NCBI GenBank assembly: GCA_021158105.1
Contig: JAGGVH010000041.1
Coordinates: 1 to 36,625 of the forward strand
DNA: 36,625 nt
Source of the DNA: Microcaldota archaeon
GTDB taxonomy: Archaea > Micrarchaeota > Micrarchaeia > Anstonellales > JAGGVH01
Direction: 5' to 3'
The notes under the pieces are model-generated. The model searched no databases and was not told the origin of the DNA. It saw only the letters and a list, made by a program, of their open reading frames with translations. This document shows, one piece after another, positions 32,057-36,625 of the stretch (within the stretch, counting starts at the first letter, position 1; each line of letters begins with the position of its first letter). Made by a program: the position numbers and the translations under genes.

Positions 32057-33265
32057 TTATTTTGTCATCCATTCTTTATACAATTCTTCAAATTCATTAT
32101 TCTTTATCGCATTTCTAATCTTCTTCATAAGATTTAACATGAAATGTATGTTATGGTATGTAACAATTCTCATCCCCACTAACGGATCGTTCTTGAACAT
32201 GTGATGAATGTATGCACGTGTAAACCGTTTCATTTTACATTTACAGTGTGGGTCGAGTGGTTTGTTGTCATCTTTAAACTTTGCGGATGTTATATGTGCC
32301 CTAAATTTGTTCTTGACATTTCCACCTGATTCCGGAGATATGTAGAAGTATCCCGCTCGTCCAATCCTTTGCGGGCCAACACAATCGAACAGGTCGATTC
32401 CTCTTTTTACTGATTCAAAAATGTCCTCTACAGTACCTATCCCGAGCAAATGTTTAGGTTTATCTTCTTGAAGGTATGGCACCACCCAGTCAAGGGTTTT
32501 ATATGTTTGTTTTTTGCCGAACGCTCCGCCAATGCCTATCCCGTCAAACCTTTTATTGCCAACATTCATTTCTGATATGGTTTTTGTACTTTCTATTCTT
32601 AGATCTTTAAACAGTCCGCCCTGAACGATCCCGAACAACATCTGTTCCTTTTTAGTGTGGACTCTTAGGCTTCTTTTTGCCCATTCATGTGTCCTTTCCA
32701 TGCTTTCTTTTGTGTATTCATAGTTTGCAGTAGGCGATGTGCATTCGTCAAACGCAAAGATTATATCACTTCCAAATTCTTCTTGAATCTTTATAGATTT
32801 TTCTGGTGTAAGTTTATGTTTTGAACCGTCATACACAGATTTGAATGTTACACCGTCATCATCAACCCATGCATGCCGTGAATATTTTTTAATTTGACCA
32901 TCCATGCTTTTTTGTTCTTCATCGTCTTGGTTGTATTTGAATTTGCTCCTGCCCATCTCGCTCCCTATGCCTAACGAGAATGCTTGGAACCCCCCAGAAT
33001 CTGTCATGATTGGCCCTTTCCAGTTTATGAATTTGTGCAGTCCTCCAAACTGTTTAATTTTTTCAATCCCCGGGCGGAGGTATAAGTGGTATGTATTTAA
33101 CATCAATATCTGTGCTCCCAGTTCTTCAATGTCATAGGTGTCAAGCATTTTGATGCCGCCACGTGTTGCAACCGGTACAAAGGCAGGCGTTTCAACAGTG
33201 CCATGTTTAAGAATAAGTTTGCCTGTCCGTGCCAGAACATCTTTTGATGTTATTATAAAAGTCAT
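32057..33265 (-). CDS. Bacterial/queuine-type tRNA-guanine transglycosylase with divergent motifs
   Basis: The fold and most motifs are those of the Q-type Tgt: MLNTYHLYLRPG, IMTDSGGFQAFSLG with the catalytic-loop Asp (D89), IFAFDECTSP, FGIVQGG, HLLGIGTVEDIFESV and the nucleophile D294 in GIDLFDCVGPQR. It lacks the PUA-bearing C-terminal part of archaeal ArcTGT. Two sites differ: the base-recognition loop reads GGAFGKK in place of GGLAVGE, and the zinc site reads CKCKMK...H371, the third cysteine (CxCxxC) replaced by Lys, with H340 just before the first. An insert of about 35 residues lies at 100-135. The protein may exchange another base or be inactive. Confidence 0.9.
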   Translation of the reverse strand: MTFIITSKDVLARTGKLILKHGTVETPAFVPVATRGGIKMLDTYDIEELGAQILMLNTYHLYLRPGIEKIKQFGGLHKFINWKGPIMTDSGGFQAFSLGIGSEMGRSKFKYNQDDEEQKSMDGQIKKYSRHAWVDDDGVTFKSVYDGSKHKLTPEKSIKIQEEFGSDIIFAFDECTSPTANYEYTKESMERTHEWAKRSLRVHTKKEQMLFGIVQGGLFKDLRIESTKTISEMNVGNKRFDGIGIGGAFGKKQTYKTLDWVVPYLQEDKPKHLLGIGTVEDIFESVKRGIDLFDCVGPQRIGRAGYFYISPESGGNVKNKFRAHITSAKFKDDNKPLDPHCKCKMKRFTRAYIHHMFKNDPLVGMRIVTYHNIHFMLNLMKKIRNAIKNNEFEELYKEWMTK

Positions 33266-33293
33266 GATTATATTTTTATCAGCAAGGTTTAAT

Positions 33294-34139
33294 TTACTTA
33301 CTATGTTTTAATATCCTCTTAACATATTTGTCACTAAAAACCGGTTCTATAATTTTATCGTGGTATTTGGGTTTAACTCTCCTTCTTCTGAGTATTGCTT
33401 TAAAGATTTCAATCATCTCGTCTTGTGTGAAATTATTATTTTTCATTGTGTTAACAACCTCATGCGGCGGTACGTCCTCTGTTTCCCCTTCAATATAATA
33501 AAACCCGTTAGAGTTCTTAATCTTCTCTCCTAATTTTTCGTTTTTTATGTATGATAATATTCTTTTTGTTGTAATCTCTTTGAATACATCTCTGCACATC
33601 AAATTGCTCATGATTTCTACCCAATGTTCTGTAAACCTTTTCCTCATTCTATAAACAGTGTTCTGAAACTCTTCAGATTCTTTTAATACTACAATTTCCG
33701 AAGAAAATATTCTTTCTTCTAACCCATAATTTTCACTTCTGATGTGTCTTTCAATCTCATAGATTGTTTCACCAATCACCTGAAACTTGTTGGGTGCATT
33801 CCTGATCATGTCTTTTTTGATGTATTCTTTGAATACTACAAAATTGTCAATGTCGCTTATCTCTTCTTTTGTCAACATTCTGTATATTGCACTCCCAAAC
33901 ATAAAGACTGAATCTACATTCTTATCGGTTAATAATTTGTTTATGTATTTTACTACACTTTCTAACTCATTTCCAAACTCTTTTATAGCATCTTCAAACA
34001 TTCTTAGAAACCTGTGAAGGTTGATGTTAACGTTGACGAAGATATCAACGGGCGGTATCACTGTTATTATTGATTTTTCAGGATTTAGAATATGTTCAGC
34101 GTTTGTTTTGTGATCATCATTTTTCAGATATTCATTCAT
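33294..34139 (-). CDS. Nucleotidyltransferase-fold protein (MNT/pol-beta-like)
   Basis: DSVFMFGSAIYRMLTKEEISDIDNFVVFKEYI has the GS...SDID signature of the minimal nucleotidyltransferase/pol beta fold, with both metal-binding aspartates. A helical C-terminus of 150 residues and a RHIRSENYGLEERIF segment follow. The family includes antibiotic adenylyltransferases, MNT antitoxins, and tRNA-modifying enzymes; which applies is not clear. ATTTAAAAAC centred near 34166 is 26 nt before the ATG. The tgt gene follows after 28 nt with its own possible TATA box, so the linkage is loose. Confidence 0.75.
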   Translation of the reverse strand: MNEYLKNDDHKTNAEHILNPEKSIITVIPPVDIFVNVNINLHRFLRMFEDAIKEFGNELESVVKYINKLLTDKNVDSVFMFGSAIYRMLTKEEISDIDNFVVFKEYIKKDMIRNAPNKFQVIGETIYEIERHIRSENYGLEERIFSSEIVVLKESEEFQNTVYRMRKRFTEHWVEIMSNLMCRDVFKEITTKRILSYIKNEKLGEKIKNSNGFYYIEGETEDVPPHEVVNTMKNNNFTQDEMIEIFKAILRRRRVKPKYHDKIIEPVFSDKYVKRILKHSK

Positions 34140-34229
34140 GTTATAATTTATATATAATTATGTTTTTAAATGTTATGTTTTAACCCATCACATTTTTAAA
34201 TATTAAACTTTCAAAATATCATAGGTGAT

Positions 34230-36625
34230 ATGATGGTTTTAACTTATAAAGCTGAAGAACTAAATGATATAAAGAACCGGATGGTTAACAATGGGATTAT
34301 TGACGAAGACATTGCAAGAGGGGTAAATACTCTTTATGACCTTGTGAAATCTTTAAAGGGCAAGTGGCCTGAAGCGTATCCTATCCTAAAAGATTCAAAC
34401 TTGCCAGGAATGTTGGTTTATGGCGTCACCCCATCATTTGCTAAGAACAGTTATGAATACTGGTTGATTTTATCTTTTGCATACACTGTCTGCGATCAGA
34501 TGAATTATTATTCTTCTAATAGGTTTAAGGATGTTTACAATGATATAATCTCAGATGCTGAGAATATTAAAAACCAGGAAAATCTTCCAATGTCAGAAGC
34601 ATTGGTCCGTGCGCTTGATTCTGAACTAAAATCTGTTAAGTTCATGGCAGTAGTTCCTAAACTGTCATCTGGTGAGGATGTATTGCCTTTATGGGAAAGG
34701 AAAGAGTGGCCGCCGGGTGAAGGATATGATGGGTTTTATAATAGATATTTGTCTATTGCTCGTGATGTAAATGATGTATTGTTATTTATATCATCAGCAG
34801 GCATATCCAATATTTCAATGTGGTGGGGTTATGCTTCTGGAAAATTCAAGGATGTACGCGAAAAGCTTGATGACCTGAAGAATGATGTTTACAATAGAAT
34901 GAACAGTTTGGATTCGTCGTCTGAAGAATATAAAGTGCTTAATAAGATATATAATAATCTAACTGAAGAGAACTTATTATTTTCAGAGAGCGATAACATT
35001 GACAAGAGCGAGATGAGTTCACTGATAAGCTTTATCAGGTATAACCTAAAAAATTATACATTAGAAAACATGTTTTCGCCTGACACAGACGTTTTTAGTT
35101 CTCTTAGGACTTCATACCAGACCCTTAGTTACATAGATGATTATACAATCAGAAATGTCTTGGGTTTTACAACACTCACAAGCATTGAGGGAGAACCAGA
35201 AGAAGGACCAGAAGGAGAGCCTGAAGAAGAACCAGAAGAAGGACCTGAAGAACCCGATATGAGCGTTATAGATTGGGACAGTATCATCACTGAGAAAAAA
35301 TATGAATATAAATTTGGTGATGGCAATGAGATTATAATAAACCGCAAAAACTTTAACCTTCTTTTGTCTATGATGTATGGTCCAAATTGTGAGATACTTG
35401 ATAAGGTTGCAGACGAATTCAATCTTTTTTCAGACAATAAAACAAGGCAATATGCATTCATGCCTAATGATGACCCGCTGACAAAGTATGCAAAGTTTAT
35501 CAAGGCGTTAAGTGTTATCAGGGAGTATGATCCTGAGCAGATTGGCAACCTTTCAAGCCTTTTCGAGGTGAATCATCCAGACGTCTTTTCCCAGGTTACT
35601 GATATAAACGATAACCTTTTTTATTCTGATCCAGCAGGCATGGAAACTGTGAAGATGCGTGCGTGGGACTCAGTATCATTGTTATACTTAATAAATACAT
35701 TATCAAACCCGTCACATCCATTAAACCGGTTGAACAACGACTTATCAACTGTTTTGTCGTACACCAGTCAACTTCCGTTTGGGTATAAGGTTTTAGGTTT
35801 ATACAATCCCCTCCTTAACAACCTGTTCAACACTAACCTTATCCAGAACGGAACAGGCCTTTACATGGATTATATATCATACATGACACAATTGTACAAT
35901 TCATTGCCGTACTATTTAAGGTACAATGCACTTACAGAATTTAACCTTGAAATACCTAAGGAAATTGGCGGCAAGTTCTCAGATTTGGACTTAGCACAGA
36001 GGATGGCTATAATTGCTAACCAATATGGATTTTATGTTAATGATCCATATTATACCATCCCTCAGATTATCGGGATACCGCAATTACAGGATGACCTTGC
36101 ACGGATTTGCAATACAATGGTGCCATACATGAGTTATCTTGACCCTGGTTGGAGTTATTCTAACCTTATAAGATATTATTCTGCACGTGCACAAACCACT
36201 ATGCCGTATGCAACATATAACCCGTCATCACTGCGCGTGTCAGTTCCTGAGGATGTTATGATGATAGGGTTAAGCGATGCTTACAGGAAGGTTTATGATA
36301 GATATTTCCCTATCAGTCTAAAAACAACCAATGTTGAGCTTGAACAGTATGCAAGGGCGAAAGGTATAACTGAAAGTGAGATAAAAGCTATGGCAAAAGC
36401 GTCAGGTCCTGGCGGGAAGCGTATCAGCGGTGAAGCGGGCAAAACAGAAAATAAGAGTTATGAGCTTGGGGAAAGAGAAGTTTGGCTACGGTCAAAAGAG
36501 ATTAACAAATATTTTCAATTTGAAGCACAGAATTATAGGATTTATGATGTTCCTGTTCGTGATGTCTTTGTCAGTTCATTGACCAATATTGTAGAAAATT
36601 ATGGTGGTGAATTACAAACTAGCAA
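34230..36625 (+). CDS. Large unknown protein, 3' end outside window
   Basis: This frame is open from ATG 34230 to the edge (798 codons) and was not in the ORF track because no stop is reached. AGGTGAT stands directly before the ATG and a TATA box lies at 34191-34200. It begins MMVLTYKAEELNDIKNRMVN, is helical and rich in Tyr, Asn and Ser, with no signal peptide or transmembrane segment at the N-terminus. A Glu/Pro/Gly-rich linker with repeated EPEEGP units at about residues 318-340 divides it into two halves. The second half is rich in Tyr-containing helices. No family recognised; codon usage and base composition are similar to neighbours. Confidence 0.8.
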   Translation, partial: MMVLTYKAEELNDIKNRMVNNGIIDEDIARGVNTLYDLVKSLKGKWPEAYPILKDSNLPGMLVYGVTPSFAKNSYEYWLILSFAYTVCDQMNYYSSNRFKDVYNDIISDAENIKNQENLPMSEALVRALDSELKSVKFMAVVPKLSSGEDVLPLWERKEWPPGEGYDGFYNRYLSIARDVNDVLLFISSAGISNISMWWGYASGKFKDVREKLDDLKNDVYNRMNSLDSSSEEYKVLNKIYNNLTEENLLFSESDNIDKSEMSSLISFIRYNLKNYTLENMFSPDTDVFSSLRTSYQTLSYIDDYTIRNVLGFTTLTSIEGEPEEGPEGEPEEEPEEGPEEPDMSVIDWDSIITEKKYEYKFGDGNEIIINRKNFNLLLSMMYGPNCEILDKVADEFNLFSDNKTRQYAFMPNDDPLTKYAKFIKALSVIREYDPEQIGNLSSLFEVNHPDVFSQVTDINDNLFYSDPAGMETVKMRAWDSVSLLYLINTLSNPSHPLNRLNNDLSTVLSYTSQLPFGYKVLGLYNPLLNNLFNTNLIQNGTGLYMDYISYMTQLYNSLPYYLRYNALTEFNLEIPKEIGGKFSDLDLAQRMAIIANQYGFYVNDPYYTIPQIIGIPQLQDDLARICNTMVPYMSYLDPGWSYSNLIRYYSARAQTTMPYATYNPSSLRVSVPEDVMMIGLSDAYRKVYDRYFPISLKTTNVELEQYARAKGITESEIKAMAKASGPGGKRISGEAGKTENKSYELGEREVWLRSKEINKYFQFEAQNYRIYDVPVRDVFVSSLTNIVENYGGELQTS

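Noticed and set aside
35141-35548. Minus-strand ORF of 135 residues with GSSSGSPSG repeats
   Set aside because: It is the antisense reading of the EPEEGP linker in the large plus-strand gene.
1-36625. CRISPR array
   Set aside because: I found no regularly spaced repeats of 24-40 bp despite the presence of a Cas4-like gene.

Overview
The window is about 36.6 kb of AT-rich DNA, about one third G+C by eye. It is almost certainly archaeal chromosome. The evidence is an NreA-type repair protein with a C-terminal PCNA-binding motif, archaeal-style Trm5 and TruD, the thiolase/HMG-CoA synthase/DUF35 mevalonate operon with its archaeal HTH regulator, a C/D box sRNA, a tRNA gene with a bulge-helix-bulge intron, and TATA-type promoters about 26 nt upstream of leaderless start codons. 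A bacterial-type tRNA-guanine transglycosylase and several VapC/PIN genes would fit a DPANN-like or euryarchaeal lineage, but I cannot assign the phylum.

Layout. 1-1.3 kb: 3' end of a surface protein with Ig/FnIII-like domains. 1.3-5.3 kb (minus strand): NreA, a P-loop nucleotide kinase, a C/D box sRNA, an AlkD-like protein, a VapBC pair and a HAD phosphatase; DNA repair and nucleotide genes dominate. 5.4-7.8 kb: an NSS sodium symporter followed by TruD. 7.7-10.5 kb: two minus-strand genes of unknown or regulatory type facing an antitoxin-like/PIN-like pair across a promoter region rich in palindromes. 10.5-11.7 kb: a PHP phosphoesterase. 11.7-15.1 kb: an operon of HTH regulator, HMG-CoA synthase, thiolase and DUF35 protein, the entry to the mevalonate pathway for archaeal lipids. 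15.2-17.8 kb: a Cas4-like nuclease without CRISPR, Trm5, and an unknown protein. 17.8-19.9 kb: SufS with a cysteine-poor IscU-like partner, divergent from a flavin-reductase-like protein. 19.9-22.7 kb: macro domain, ATP-grasp, a possible 37-residue protein and a CYTH protein.

22.8-34.1 kb is more accessory: a strongly enlarged NDP-kinase-like protein, a relic of a HExxH-protein gene, adenine deaminase, two unknown proteins (one built from repeats), a GH114-like lipoprotein, a DUF4143 ATPase flanked by a 21-bp repeat derived from the 3' end of an intron-containing tRNA-Thr(CGU) gene, an intact HExxH protein, an aberrant queuine-type Tgt and a nucleotidyltransferase-fold protein. The window ends inside a large (at least 798 residues) unknown protein.

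No stretch longer than about 300 bases lacks a gene. The clearest new items are the sRNA with two complete guides, the tRNA-bounded ATPase element, the enlarged NDK, the Tgt with altered zinc and substrate motifs, the degenerate IscU-like protein, and a twice-occurring hairpin element carrying the sequence of the 16S rRNA 3' end. Starts were chosen by two signals that agree well across the window: TATA centre at -26 for leaderless first genes, and GGTGA/GGAGG for downstream genes. All family assignments come from reading the translations, not from database searches.
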